In this document: positions 1 to 8,382 of the stretch, in pieces
Layout: every line of letters starts with the position of its first letter
Numbering within the stretch: position 1 is the stretch's first letter
Assembly (NCBI RefSeq): GCF_964186625.1
Contig: NZ_OZ075108.1
Coordinates: 3,237,001-3,301,000 of the forward strand
Length of the DNA: 64,000 nucleotides
Direction of reading: 5' to 3'
From: Asticcacaulis sp. MM231
GTDB lineage: Bacteria; Pseudomonadota; Alphaproteobacteria; Caulobacterales; Caulobacteraceae
Made by a program: the position numbers and the translations under genes
Notes under the pieces: model-generated
Told to the model about the DNA's origin: nothing
Databases searched by the model: none
What the model saw: the letters and a program-made list of their open reading frames with translations, nothing else

Positions 1-1
1 C

Positions 2-28
2 AAGTTCTCCGAAGTTGGCCTGCTGTAA
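2..28 (+). CDS. C-terminal end of an upstream gene, possibly cheY-like
   Basis: Only the last eight codons and the TAA stop are inside the window (KFSEVGLL). They lie upstream of cheB in the same direction, so the gene is probably part of the same chemotaxis operon. The short tail resembles the last helix of CheY-type response regulators, but eight residues cannot identify a family; the assignment is a guess from context. Confidence 0.3.
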   Translation, partial: KFSEVGLL

Positions 29-70
29 TCGCAAGCCAAACGACGGCTATGGCCGTGCACGATCATACCT

Positions 71-167
71 CCGGAAGCCATCGGGGCTTTCGGCAAGGCC
101 AAAGGCCGCCGCGCTCTTTCCTGTTCAGGGAATGATGCGTGTAAGCCCCGCGGCATTTGAGCTTAAA
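71..167 (+). repeat. Three-hairpin intergenic repeat, copy A (before cheB)
   Basis: The element starts with a stem (CCGGAAGCC pairing with GGCTTTCGG, one G-U). A small hairpin CAAGGCCAAAGGCC follows, then a variable hairpin region, then the tail GCGGCATTTGAGCTTAAA about 3 bases before the cheB ATG. The same order of parts occurs at 5777-5896 and 12218-12296. Compensatory stem differences between copies suggest that RNA or DNA structure is conserved. Its function is unknown; it could be a leader element or a dispersed REP-like repeat. Confidence 0.6.
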
Positions 168-169
168 AG

Positions 170-1378
170 ATGTCCCTGACCTCCAACACCGCCGCATCCC
201 TGCGGCCCCTGAAAATCATGATCGTCGACAATTCCGCGGTCGTGCGGGGGCTGATCTCGCGCTGGCTTGAGCACGAGCCCGACATGGTGCTCGCGGGCCT
301 CGCTATTGACGGCGCCAAGGGCGTCGAAAAGGTCAAGGAAGTCCAGCCGGACGTGCTGATCCTCGACATCGAAATGCCGAACATGGGCGGGCTTGAAGCC
401 CTGCCGAAACTGCTCGCCGCCAAGCCCGGCCTCAAGGTTCTGATGGCCTCGACGCTGACGACGCGCGGCGCCAATGTCACCATCCGCGCCCTCGAACTGG
501 GGGCCGCCGACTATGTACCCAAGCCGGATTCAAGCCGGATCGGCGGCGCTGACGGCTTCCGTACCGAACTGCTCACCAAGATCCGCGCCCTGTGCGGCCG
601 CACACGCTCCTGGCCTATGCCAGGTGCCGCGCCAGCAAACCCGGCACCAGCCAGTCCGACGCAGGGTGCTCCCGGTGCAGGTTCCTCGACAGCCGGCCCG
701 GGTGCTCTGGCGCGCACGCCTTTATCGCCCGCACGATCCGCACCACCGCCCCCCGCCGCGCCCATCCTGCGTCCGCGCAGCACAGGCCCCAAGCGCATCG
801 ACGCCCTTTTTGTCGGCGCCTCGACCGGCGGCCCGCCCGCTCTGCGCACCTTCCTGCTGGGCCTGGGGCCCGACTGGAAGCTGCCGATCTTCATCGTGCA
901 GCACATGCCCGCCACCTTTACCGCCATCCTGGCCGAGCACCTCGATAAGGCGCTGCCGATGACGGTGCTGGAAGCCAAGGACGGCATGCCGGTCACCTCG
1001 CGCCACGTCTATATCGCCCCCGGCGACTTCCACATGACCGTCAAAGGCCCGCTCGGCCTGCCCACGATCAAGCTCGATCAGGGCCCTCAGGTCAACTGGT
1101 GCCGCCCGGCGGTCGATCCCCTGTTCCAGTCCGCCGCCGCCCTCTATGGCAATCACGCGCTCGCCGTCGTCCTGACCGGCATGGGCCATGATGGCCGTGA
1201 CGGCGCCAGCGCCCTGGTGGCCGCCAATGCCTCTGTGTTGGTGCAGGACGAAGCGTCCAGCGTCGTCTGGGGCATGCCCGGCGCCGTAGCCGAAGCCGGC
1301 CTCGCTGAAATCATTAAACCTATCGATGGCCTGTCTGCGGCCTGTAAAGTATTTGCCCGTGGAGAACGGCCCCAATGA
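170..1378 (+). CDS. cheB: Chemotaxis protein-glutamate methylesterase CheB
   Basis: This is a response regulator that, when phosphorylated by CheA, removes methyl groups from (and deamidates) methyl-accepting chemotaxis receptors in the cytoplasm. The N-terminal receiver domain spans about residues 14-135, with the acidic site at D20 (MIVDNS) and the phospho-acceptor D66 in LILDIEMP. A proline/alanine-rich linker of about 60 residues follows. The C-terminal methylesterase domain (about 212-400) shows the serine motif GASTGGP, the histidine in VQHMPATFT and the aspartate in LTGMGHDG, so the catalytic triad is intact. The 402-aa length is slightly long because of the linker. Its 3' end overlaps cheR by 4 bases (ATGA), so the two are translationally coupled. 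Confidence 0.96.
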   Translation: MSLTSNTAASLRPLKIMIVDNSAVVRGLISRWLEHEPDMVLAGLAIDGAKGVEKVKEVQPDVLILDIEMPNMGGLEALPKLLAAKPGLKVLMASTLTTRGANVTIRALELGAADYVPKPDSSRIGGADGFRTELLTKIRALCGRTRSWPMPGAAPANPAPASPTQGAPGAGSSTAGPGALARTPLSPARSAPPPPAAPILRPRSTGPKRIDALFVGASTGGPPALRTFLLGLGPDWKLPIFIVQHMPATFTAILAEHLDKALPMTVLEAKDGMPVTSRHVYIAPGDFHMTVKGPLGLPTIKLDQGPQVNWCRPAVDPLFQSAAALYGNHALAVVLTGMGHDGRDGASALVAANASVLVQDEASSVVWGMPGAVAEAGLAEIIKPIDGLSAACKVFARGERPQ

Positions 1379-2217
1379 ACCCCGAAGACATCGAACACCT
1401 CGCCGCCACGCTGAAAGCCCGCTCGGGCCTCATTCTCGGCTCGGACAAGACCTACCTGATCGAAAGCCGTCTGTCGCCCGTGGCGCGACGCGAAGGCTTC
1501 GCCAATGTCTCGGCCCTGCTCAGCGCCCTGCGCACCAAGCGCGATGAGAAGCTGATGGCCAGCGTCACCGACGCCATGACCACCAACGAGACCTTCTTCT
1601 TCCGCGACAAGGCGCCGTTTGATCAGTTCAAGAGCGATATCCTGCCGGCACTGGCCAAGGCCCGCCTGTCGGGCGATCTCAAGGTCTGGTGCGCCGCCTG
1701 TTCCACCGGCCAGGAGCCCTATTCTCTGGCCATGCTTATGGACGAGGCCAAGCCCCAGTTCCCGCGCATCAATCTCGATATTCTGGCGACTGACATTTCC
1801 GACCGTTGTCTGGAAAAGGCCCAGGCCGGCCTCTACACCCAGTTCGAGGTCCAGCGCGGCCTGCCGATCACCATGATGGTCAAGCATTTTGAGAAGGTCG
1901 ACGAGATGTGGCGCATCTCGCCAAAGCTGCGCTCGAGCATCCGTTTCAAGAAACTGAACCTGCTCGAAGACCTGCGCAGCGTCGGCCGTCAGGATGTCAT
2001 CTATTGCCGCAACGTCCTGATCTATTTCGATATCGAGACCAAGAAGCGCGTGCTCGAACAGATGGCCACCCTGCTGGCCGATGACGGCTGCCTGTTTCTG
2101 GGTGCCGCCGAGACCGTGCTGGGCATCACCGATGCCTTCAAGCCCATGCCCGGTATGCGCGGCCTCTATATCAAGAACGCCGCCTCCGCCCAGACCGGTG
2201 CGCGCCGAACCGCTTAA
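1375..2217 (+). CDS. cheR: Chemotaxis protein methyltransferase CheR
   Basis: SAM-dependent methyltransferase that methylates glutamates on chemoreceptors, opposing CheB. The N-terminal CheR helical domain is at about 1-75 (SRLSPVARREGF), followed by the SAM-binding fold with VWCAACSTGQEPYSLAM (about 105-121) and the conserved CRNVLIYFD (about 206-214). The 280-aa length is normal. It starts inside the end of cheB and is followed by a rho-independent terminator, so it is the last gene of this chemotaxis operon. Confidence 0.96.
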   Translation: MNPEDIEHLAATLKARSGLILGSDKTYLIESRLSPVARREGFANVSALLSALRTKRDEKLMASVTDAMTTNETFFFRDKAPFDQFKSDILPALAKARLSGDLKVWCAACSTGQEPYSLAMLMDEAKPQFPRINLDILATDISDRCLEKAQAGLYTQFEVQRGLPITMMVKHFEKVDEMWRISPKLRSSIRFKKLNLLEDLRSVGRQDVIYCRNVLIYFDIETKKRVLEQMATLLADDGCLFLGAAETVLGITDAFKPMPGMRGLYIKNAASAQTGARRTA

Positions 2218-2241
2218 GGCAGACTTGGCCCTTATGACTTT

Positions 2242-2276
2242 AACCCCGTCGGTCCCTGACCGGCGGGGTTTTCGTT
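2242..2276 (+). terminator. Rho-independent terminator after cheR
   Basis: The hairpin AACCCCG...CGGGGTT has an inner GTCGG/CCGGC extension and is followed by TTCGTTT, starting 24 bases after the cheR stop. Confidence 0.8.
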
Positions 2277-2374
2277 TACGGATCAACCCTCACGCTTTTT
2301 TCGTTTCCAGGTCATCCAAAAGCGGTAACAGTGGACATTAAGGCCAAGGTTCACTCTTAAAAAGGCGTCGCCTC

Positions 2375-2803
2375 ATGTCTCCCGCGCAACAGCAGGCCGC
2401 TTCGCTGGCCTGGCAACATGCCCATCCCTTGCTGATGGTGCTTATCTCCACGGCCATCACCCTGATCGTGGTCACCCTGATCGTGCTGATCCGCTGGCTG
2501 GTCAGCCAGTCGGCCTGGCGCTATCACCCCGACGGTGCCAGCGGCTTCATCAAGGATGAGTTTGTCCGTTGGGGCGCGATCCTTGTGCCCTATCTGGCGC
2601 TCTCCATCGGCTTTAAAGTCTTCGTCTACGACCTGCATCCGGAATACAACAAGCCGGAGATTTGGATGGGCTTCGCGGTGGTCGCCATCGCCTTTCGTCT
2701 GTTTTTGCGCCGCCTGCCCTTCGTAAAAGCGATGGGGCGCCATATCGATGCCGCCAAGGCCCAGGCCAAGGCAGAGGCCAAGGTGACGCGCGCCGCCCGA
2801 TAG
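2375..2803 (+). CDS. Small integral membrane protein, unknown function
   Basis: I do not recognise a family. The 142-aa protein has a hydrophobic segment at about 18-44, a second at about 69-85 and a third at about 98-112. The C-terminal tail is basic and alanine-rich (AKAQAKAEAKVTRAAR), as in small inner-membrane proteins. It stands alone between the cheR terminator and the aldo/keto reductase. Codon use is like that of its neighbours, which supports it being a real gene. No motif suggests a reaction. Confidence 0.7.
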   Translation: MSPAQQQAASLAWQHAHPLLMVLISTAITLIVVTLIVLIRWLVSQSAWRYHPDGASGFIKDEFVRWGAILVPYLALSIGFKVFVYDLHPEYNKPEIWMGFAVVAIAFRLFLRRLPFVKAMGRHIDAAKAQAKAEAKVTRAAR

Positions 2804-2870
2804 GGTAACATTCTGCGTGAAGCCTTTCCACGCGCGGGCAGCCACCCCACATATGCCGGGCTTTCTGTGA

Positions 2871-3872
<1,002 letters not shown>

Positions 3873-3892
3873 GCTCAAAAGCTATCCGCCAC

Positions 3893-3927
3893 AAAAAATC
3901 CCCCGGACGCGAGTCCGGGGGATTTTT
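3893..3927. terminator. Bidirectional terminator
   Basis: A perfect 16-bp stem (AAAAAATCCCCCGGAC / GTCCGGGGGATTTTTT, GCGA loop) with A and T tracts on both sides lies between the convergent aldo/keto reductase and the DUF4142 gene. It can serve both strands. Confidence 0.9.
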
Positions 3928-3974
3928 TCGCCCGCGATCAGGACGAGGGCACATCCCGATCCATGGATATTGGG

Positions 3975-4634
3975 TTAGTTGCCGCCCTGAGCCACGGCAT
4001 CGAGTGCATCGCCATTGGCGTTGAGCACCGGCAGGGTGTTGGCGGCGAAGGTCTTCACGGTTTCATCCGTACCGCTGGCGGCATAGGACTTGAAAACGCT
4101 CTCGGCCTTGTCGTTCACTTCGCCCTGGGCCGCGACATACTTGGCGTCGAAGTCGGCACCCTTGGCGGCCTTCAGCTCACCCAGCTTGGTCTGGTACTCA
4201 GGGGTGTAGTTCTGGTCGAAGTGCATGTCGGTCGTGGCACCCTGAATGGCGGCGACCATGCCGTCACGGGTCTTGAGGCCGTTGTCGAGCACAGTCTTGG
4301 CGGTCGCCTTCACTTCGGCGCTTTCGCCTTGCGTGGCGGCGAGCTGTGCCGCGGCGATGCTGAATTCATTGGCCATGTAGGCTTCGCGGATGAAGTCCTT
4401 GGCGGCACCGCTATCGGTGGCCATGGCCGGCGCGGCAGCCGGGGCCATCGCGGTTGTTGCCTGATCGATCGGCGGGGTGGCCGGCACGGCGTCAGGCGCC
4501 GTGGTCGTGGCGGTTACCGGCGGCACGGTAGGGTTGGCGGGCGCGGTTGCGTCCTGGGCCGAAGCGCTCAGGGCGGTGGCGGCCATGATGGCGACAACAG
4601 CGCCGGTGATCTTATAGGAAAGTTTAGTTTTCAT
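3975..4634 (-). CDS. DUF4142 domain secreted protein
   Basis: A Sec signal peptide (MKTKLSYKITGAVVAIMAAT, cleavage near SASA-QD) is followed by an Ala/Pro/Thr-rich linker of about 50 residues. A DUF4142 helical bundle then runs from about residue 75 (DFIREAYMANEFSIAAAQLA) to 200, so the protein should be periplasmic or envelope-associated. DUF4142 proteins have no established reaction. The ATG at 4634 is preferred over the in-frame ATG at 4643 because the AGAAAGAGG ribosome site abuts the first ATG but sits about 9 bases from the second. Confidence 0.85.
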   Translation of the reverse strand: MKTKLSYKITGAVVAIMAATALSASAQDATAPANPTVPPVTATTTAPDAVPATPPIDQATTAMAPAAAPAMATDSGAAKDFIREAYMANEFSIAAAQLAATQGESAEVKATAKTVLDNGLKTRDGMVAAIQGATTDMHFDQNYTPEYQTKLGELKAAKGADFDAKYVAAQGEVNDKAESVFKSYAASGTDETVKTFAANTLPVLNANGDALDAVAQGGN

Positions 4635-4860
4635 AACGTCCATCCTCTTTCTGAATATAAGCCCCCGATTGAGTGGGTGCGGTCTGAGGTGAATGACAAT
4701 AATGACACGGTTGGCCAGAAATACGGCTGTTTAAGCAGGATCAGGTATGAGGGCGTTGCTCAAAAAATAAGAATATCATCAGAATAGAGTGACAGGTCTC
4801 AAATCTTGTCTTGATAGTGGCAAAGGACCGGCCTTTTGGCGACCCGAAACACTTCCACAT

Positions 4861-5208
4861 CTATAGAATTTCGAGAACCCGTTCTGGCGGACGCGCCAGC
4901 AGCGTGCCCTTGTCGCTGACAACGATGGGACGTTCGACAAGAAGCGGATGCTTGACCATGGCGGTCAGGAGGTGCGCCTCGCTGACGGCAGGATCGGTCA
5001 GGCCCAGCGCTTCCGCCGGCGTGCCTTTGATGCGCAGGAGGTCGCGCGGCTTCAGTTTCATGGCGTTAAAAAGTGCCACGAGCTGATCCTTCGTCCAGCC
5101 GGCCTGAACGTAATCGATCACCACCGGCTCGATGCCGTGAGCGCGAATAAGGGCCAGCACCTTGCGCGACGTGGCGCACTGCGGACGATGATAGAGGGTG
5201 ACGGTCAA
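4861..5208 (-). CDS. arsC: Arsenate reductase, glutaredoxin-coupled (ArsC/Spx family)
   Basis: Thioredoxin-fold enzyme expected to reduce arsenate to arsenite with glutathione and glutaredoxin. The catalytic cysteine is C11 in RPQCATSRK, followed by the arsenate-binding region, with R94 in the VERPIVV segment (about 92-98). The 115-aa length is typical. It starts 2 bases after the stop of an ArsR-type regulator, so the two form an operon. The cis-Pro region and the LLRIKGTPAEALGL segment match the ArsC branch better than Spx. Confidence 0.9.
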   Translation of the reverse strand: MTVTLYHRPQCATSRKVLALIRAHGIEPVVIDYVQAGWTKDQLVALFNAMKLKPRDLLRIKGTPAEALGLTDPAVSEAHLLTAMVKHPLLVERPIVVSDKGTLLARPPERVLEIL

Positions 5209-5210
5209 GC

Positions 5211-5555
5211 TCAGACCTTCGCCACCGGACGGTTCTTGAAATAGGCGTGCAGCGATGTGGCGGCCTCGGCATTGCTCTCGGTGACGTCTTCGAGCAGGAA
5301 GCCCATCAGGTCGGCATAGTGGGCGAAATTGGCGCGATAGATGATCGAACGACCGTCACGATAGGCGGTGAGCAGGCCGGCGCCGGTCAGGATGCTGAGG
5401 TGGGTCGAGGCTGTGTTGGCCGGTATGCCATTGCTGGCCGCGATCTTGCCCGCCGCCATACCATCGGGCCCGGCCTGGACGATCGTGCGGAAAACATTCA
5501 GACGGCCGGGATGGGCCAGGGCAAACAGATTAACCACCGCATCTTCGCTGATCAT
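5211..5555 (-). CDS. ArsR-family winged-helix repressor
   Basis: Small DNA-binding regulator with a winged helix (recognition region ASNGIPANTASTHLSILTGAGLL, about 40-62). It probably represses the operon with arsC until metalloid binds. The N-terminal segment LFALAHPGRLNVFRTI is typical of the family. The classic ELCVCDL cysteine pair is absent, so its inducer site must differ or it senses something else. The ATG at 5555 is chosen because AAAAGG lies 8 bases upstream; the in-frame TTG at 5579 has no such site. Confidence 0.88.
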   Translation of the reverse strand: MISEDAVVNLFALAHPGRLNVFRTIVQAGPDGMAAGKIAASNGIPANTASTHLSILTGAGLLTAYRDGRSIIYRANFAHYADLMGFLLEDVTESNAEAATSLHAYFKNRPVAKV

Positions 5556-5579
5556 AATTCGGCCTTTTGGAAACGCCAA

Positions 5580-5894
5580 CGCCCGTAGAACTATATAAAG
5601 AGCGCAACTGACTGGGGAGGGGCTTTCCTATTACGGAACTAAGGAAACATAAAGGCAGGCTCCGGCCTTGCCCACAAAATTCCCCGTGATCGCAACATTT
5701 TAAGGCGATTTAAAAAAATGGCGCGCCGCCGTGGGGCTGGCAGCGCGCCGTAGGTTCAGGGAGGACGGGTTTCATTCCGAGATGCGATGGCTTCAACGCA
5801 TCTCGGCAAGGGCAAGAGCCCGCTGCGCCCATTCTTTCAGGAAAAATGGTGCGCGTGAGCCATGGGGGACGCCCAGTCCAGCGCTTGAGCTAAA
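5580..5894. other. Gene-free stretch between arsR and the ArsC-like gene
   Basis: The 315 bases hold the likely arsR promoter close to 5580-5640, an AT-rich patch around 5695-5720, and one copy of the three-hairpin repeat at 5777-5896. No convincing coding sequence was seen; the short reading frames here have no ribosome site. Confidence 0.6.
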
Positions 5895-5896
5895 TC
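5777..5896 (+). repeat. Three-hairpin intergenic repeat, copy C
   Basis: A perfect stem CCGAGATGCG/CGCATCTCGG is followed by GGCAAGGGCAAGAGCCC, a third hairpin GCGCCCATT...AAATGGTGCGC, and the tail GCGCTTGAGCTAAA. The order of parts is the same as before cheB and fliJ. Unlike those two copies, it is not followed by a gene on its own strand: the next gene downstream runs the other way. Confidence 0.6.
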
Positions 5897-6428
5897 AAGC
5901 GGCGAAGCGTAAGGTCTCTCCGCCCATGCGTTCGAGGCGCTGCGTGATACCGGCGCTTTCCAGCATCTCGATCGGCAAATTGGCCATGGCGTCGAGGCGC
6001 GCCGCCAAGTGATTGAAAATATCGGAATAGGCGGCAGCAATGGCGCCGGACGAGCCCATCATGTCGGACGGATCGGGCATGTGCCAATCGATCATGACCG
6101 GCTGACCGAGAAACTGCGGCATACGACGCTGTCCCTCCTGACGGGTGCGGCGATCGGGCGACAGGCGGATAATGAAATCATAGCCGGGATCCTCTGCGCC
6201 GATCACGGCCGGCATCGCCTTGGCGGACAGGCGATCGGCCTGATAGTTGATCTTGTTCAGCAGCGCCAGCGCATAAGGACTGATGTCCGGCGCCGGATCG
6301 AAACCGGCCGAGCGCGCTTCAAAACGGCCGGCGCCCAGTCGGTTGAGCAGCGCCTCGGCGAGGATGGAACGCGCGGCATTATGCGCGCTAAGGAAGAGAA
6401 CGTTGAATGTGCGAAAACCTGTCGTCAT
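5895..6428 (-). CDS. LMW protein phosphatase/ArsC-like protein with Ser in place of catalytic Cys
   Basis: The fold is that of low-molecular-weight tyrosine phosphatases and thioredoxin-type arsenate reductases. The P-loop C-x5-R-S reads S14-AHNAA-R20-S21 (codon AGC instead of TGC), so the nucleophilic cysteine is missing. The general-acid region WHMPDPSD (about 115-122) is kept. From family knowledge a Cys-to-Ser change abolishes catalysis while often keeping substrate binding, so it may be a sensor or binding protein. It lies upstream of arsR-arsC on the same strand but is separated by 315 bases. The ATG at 6428 lies just before the conserved beta strand NVLFLSAHN. Confidence 0.8.
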   Translation of the reverse strand: MTTGFRTFNVLFLSAHNAARSILAEALLNRLGAGRFEARSAGFDPAPDISPYALALLNKINYQADRLSAKAMPAVIGAEDPGYDFIIRLSPDRRTRQEGQRRMPQFLGQPVMIDWHMPDPSDMMGSSGAIAAAYSDIFNHLAARLDAMANLPIEMLESAGITQRLERMGGETLRFAA

Positions 6429-6581
6429 AGCCAGCCCCTGCGCAGGAAACGGCCAGCGACATGCTGGCGGCTTCGATACGAGATCAGGCTACCACCTATT
6501 GTTTATTCTTGAATTTACGAAATGGGTGAATGAATTGATAATAAAAACTGACCCCGTCTGGCGGGCGCATGAAAAGCGCAC

Positions 6582-6616
6582 AAAAAAGCCTGCCGAGAGA
6601 GGTCGGCAGGCTTTTT
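6582..6616 (-). terminator. Rho-independent terminator after ctrA
   Basis: A perfect stem AAAAAGCCTGCCGA / TCGGCAGGCTTTTT with a GAGAGG loop lies about 30 bases past the ctrA stop. A and T tracts on both sides allow termination in both directions. Confidence 0.85.
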
Positions 6617-6644
6617 CGATACTCGTAAAGACGCGGCGCGCGGA

Positions 6645-7346
6645 TTAGGCGGCGACCGTCGAACCTTGTTCGTGCGGATCGCGCAGCACATAGCCACGGC
6701 CCCAGACGGTTTCGATGTAGTGGTTGCCATCGGCGGCCACGGCCAGCTTCTTGCGCAGCTTGCAGATGAACACGTCGATGATCTTCAGTTCGGGCTCGTC
6801 CATACCGCCGTAGAGGTGGTTGAGGAACATTTCCTTGGTGAGCGTCGTGCCCTTGCGCAGGCTCAGAAGCTCAAGCATTTCGTATTCCTTGCCGGTCAGG
6901 TGGACGCGGTTGCCGGAAACTTCAACGGTCTTGGCATCCAGGTTGACGACGATGTCGCCGGTGCGGATAACCGATTGGGCGTGGCCCTTGGAACGACGGA
7001 CAACGGCGTGAATGCGCGCGATCAGTTCGTCCTTGTGGAAAGGCTTGGTCATGTAGTCGTCGGCGCCGGAGCCGAGCGTCTTGACCTTGGTGTCGATTTC
7101 CGACGTACCCGACAGGATCATGATCGGGGTGTTGATCTTGCCGACGCGCAACTGGCGCAGCACTTCCAGACCGGACATGTCCGGCAGGCTCAGGTCGAGC
7201 AGGATCAGGTCGTAATCGTAGATCTTGCCGAGATCGATACCCTCTTCGCCGAGATCGGTCGTATAGACGTTAAAGCCTTCCGACTTCAGCATCAGCTCGA
7301 TGCTTTGCGCTGTCGCGCTGTCATCTTCAATCAATAGTACGCGCAT
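6645..7346 (-). CDS. ctrA: Cell-cycle response regulator CtrA
   Basis: Master OmpR/PhoB-type regulator that controls replication initiation, flagellum, pili and division genes in Caulobacterales. The receiver domain covers 1-120, with acidic pocket E7-D8-D9, phospho-acceptor D51 ([10 protein letters not shown]) and K104 region ([12 protein letters not shown]). The winged-helix domain covers about 125-230 and ends in [13 protein letters not shown]. The protein ends in Ala-Ala, the known ClpXP degradation signal of CtrA. The ATG at 7346 gives 233 aa, near the 231 aa of Caulobacter CtrA, and has GGGAGG 8 bases upstream; the longer frame to 7400 is not credible. Confidence 0.98.
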   Translation of the reverse strand: MRVLLIEDDSATAQSIELMLKSEGFNVYTTDLGEEGIDLGKIYDYDLILLDLSLPDMSGLEVLRQLRVGKINTPIMILSGTSEIDTKVKTLGSGADDYMTKPFHKDELIARIHAVVRRSKGHAQSVIRTGDIVVNLDAKTVEVSGNRVHLTGKEYEMLELLSLRKGTTLTKEMFLNHLYGGMDEPELKIIDVFICKLRKKLAVAADGNHYIETVWGRGYVLRDPHEQGSTVAA

Positions 7347-7690
7347 ATAAGCCCCTCCCGGCTTGTGGGTAACGAAAGAGCGGCCGCGATATGCGGACAC
7401 CGTTAACCTTCATGCTAAACAGGAAATCCCTTAAGATTCGTTAAGCTTAACAACTCAGTTTAAAACTAAGTCTAAAGGACTAGGGTGATTTGCGAATCGG
7501 GCACAAGAGTTCGCGAGTCAACAATTCTCTTTATGCACAGGATTTTCACCGTCCTTTTTGGTGAGTGAGTCATTTGAATCACACACTGAGAGGAAATCCG
7601 GGCACGAAAGAGTCCGGAAAATAAAAATGCGGTATTGAGGCGGCTGTGAAGCTCACGCCCGCATCGCACATTGCGCGGACTCACACGGGA
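7347..7690 (-). promoter_or_regulatory. ctrA upstream control region with GANTC cluster and TTAA pairs
   Basis: The AT-rich region contains six GANTC sites (7435, 7494, 7515, 7567, 7576 and 7610), the target of the CcrM methyltransferase and of GcrA control. It also contains TTAA half-site pairs, such as 7431-7444 (spacing 6), compatible with CtrA autoregulation. In Caulobacter, ctrA has two promoters with a GANTC site in P1 and CtrA binding at P2; the mapping of promoters here is inferred. No coding sequence is visible in the stretch. Confidence 0.75.
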
Positions 7691-7999
7691 TTAAACGGTC
7701 TCGGCCATGCTGTGGAGGATATCGGCATAGCGCAGATCGTTCTTTTCCGACGCCAGGGCCGCCTTGACCAGTCGCATCCGCGCTTCCTTGGGTTCCAGCG
7801 CGCCGGTTTCGACCCGTTCGATGATGCGCGTCAGATAGACCGAAAGATCGGATGAATCGTGGCGGGCGGCGCCTTCAAAGTAGCGTGTAAGGCCTTCGCG
7901 TGCCTGCTCACGATCCAGAATGCCGCTGCGAAACATCTCCAGCACGCGGCCAATATTGATATCCAATACCTGTGACGCCGCATCTTTCATAAAGAACAT
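7691..7999 (-). CDS. Small helical protein upstream of ctrA, unknown function
   Basis: I do not recognise a family. The 102 residues are mostly predicted helix with charged repeats (GRVLEMFRSGILDREQAREGL, EKNDLRYADILHSMAETV) and no signal peptide or membrane segment, so it should be cytoplasmic. A GGAG ribosome site lies 8 bases before the ATG at 7999. It is co-directional with ctrA, but 344 bases of regulatory DNA lie between them, so it probably has its own promoter. Confidence 0.7.
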   Translation of the reverse strand: MFFMKDAASQVLDINIGRVLEMFRSGILDREQAREGLTRYFEGAARHDSSDLSVYLTRIIERVETGALEPKEARMRLVKAALASEKNDLRYADILHSMAETV

Positions 8000-8100
8000 G
8001 GTCAGGACTCCTCAAAAACCCCGCCTCGGACAGGGATTATAGCATGAGAGGCCACTAACCGCCTGATCAATATTTTGGGAACACAGAAGAGATAGGGCCA

Positions 8101-8382
8101 TCACCTGAATTTGGCGTCTATGTTTTCACTATGATGGAAGATCAGCGTGATTTTGATGCCCTCATCTATCGGTTCGTAGAAAATAATATGCTGATTATGC
8201 TGGTGACGGCGAAATTCATGAAATTGCCGGCCGATTGATGGTGACTGAACCAGCCGTTCGAATGTTTCGTGGAGGGACATATAATAGGCATCCGCTTGCC
8301 GCTCTCCGAAATTAAGAAGCGAATATTCGTATATGTCGATCAATTTGGCCTGAGCCTGCTCAGAAAGCTTATAGACGGCCAT
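8101..8382 (-). CDS. parE: ParE-family toxin (type II toxin-antitoxin)
   Basis: This is a 93-aa RelE/ParE-fold protein. ParE toxins usually poison DNA gyrase. Family features seen are SEQAQAKLIDIYEYSLLNFGERQADAYY (helical hairpin), the SIGRQFHEFRRHQHNQHIIFYEP strand region (about 50-71), and the C-terminal KITLIFHHSENIDAKF (about 76-92). The start overlaps the end of the antitoxin gene by 14 bases, the usual ParD-ParE arrangement. RelE-type ribonuclease activity cannot be excluded from sequence alone. Confidence 0.9.
   Translation of the reverse strand: MAVYKLSEQAQAKLIDIYEYSLLNFGERQADAYYMSLHETFERLVQSPSIGRQFHEFRRHQHNQHIIFYEPIDEGIKITLIFHHSENIDAKFR

Noticed and set aside
1153..2286. Long open frame (377 aa) antisense to cheR
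   Set aside because: It lies opposite an intact CheR with all motifs; long antisense frames are common in GC-rich DNA and the translation has no recognisable domain.
3963..4787. 274-aa open frame antisense to the DUF4142 gene
   Set aside because: The DUF4142 protein has a signal peptide and a ribosome site; the opposite frame is Gly/Arg/His-rich without features.
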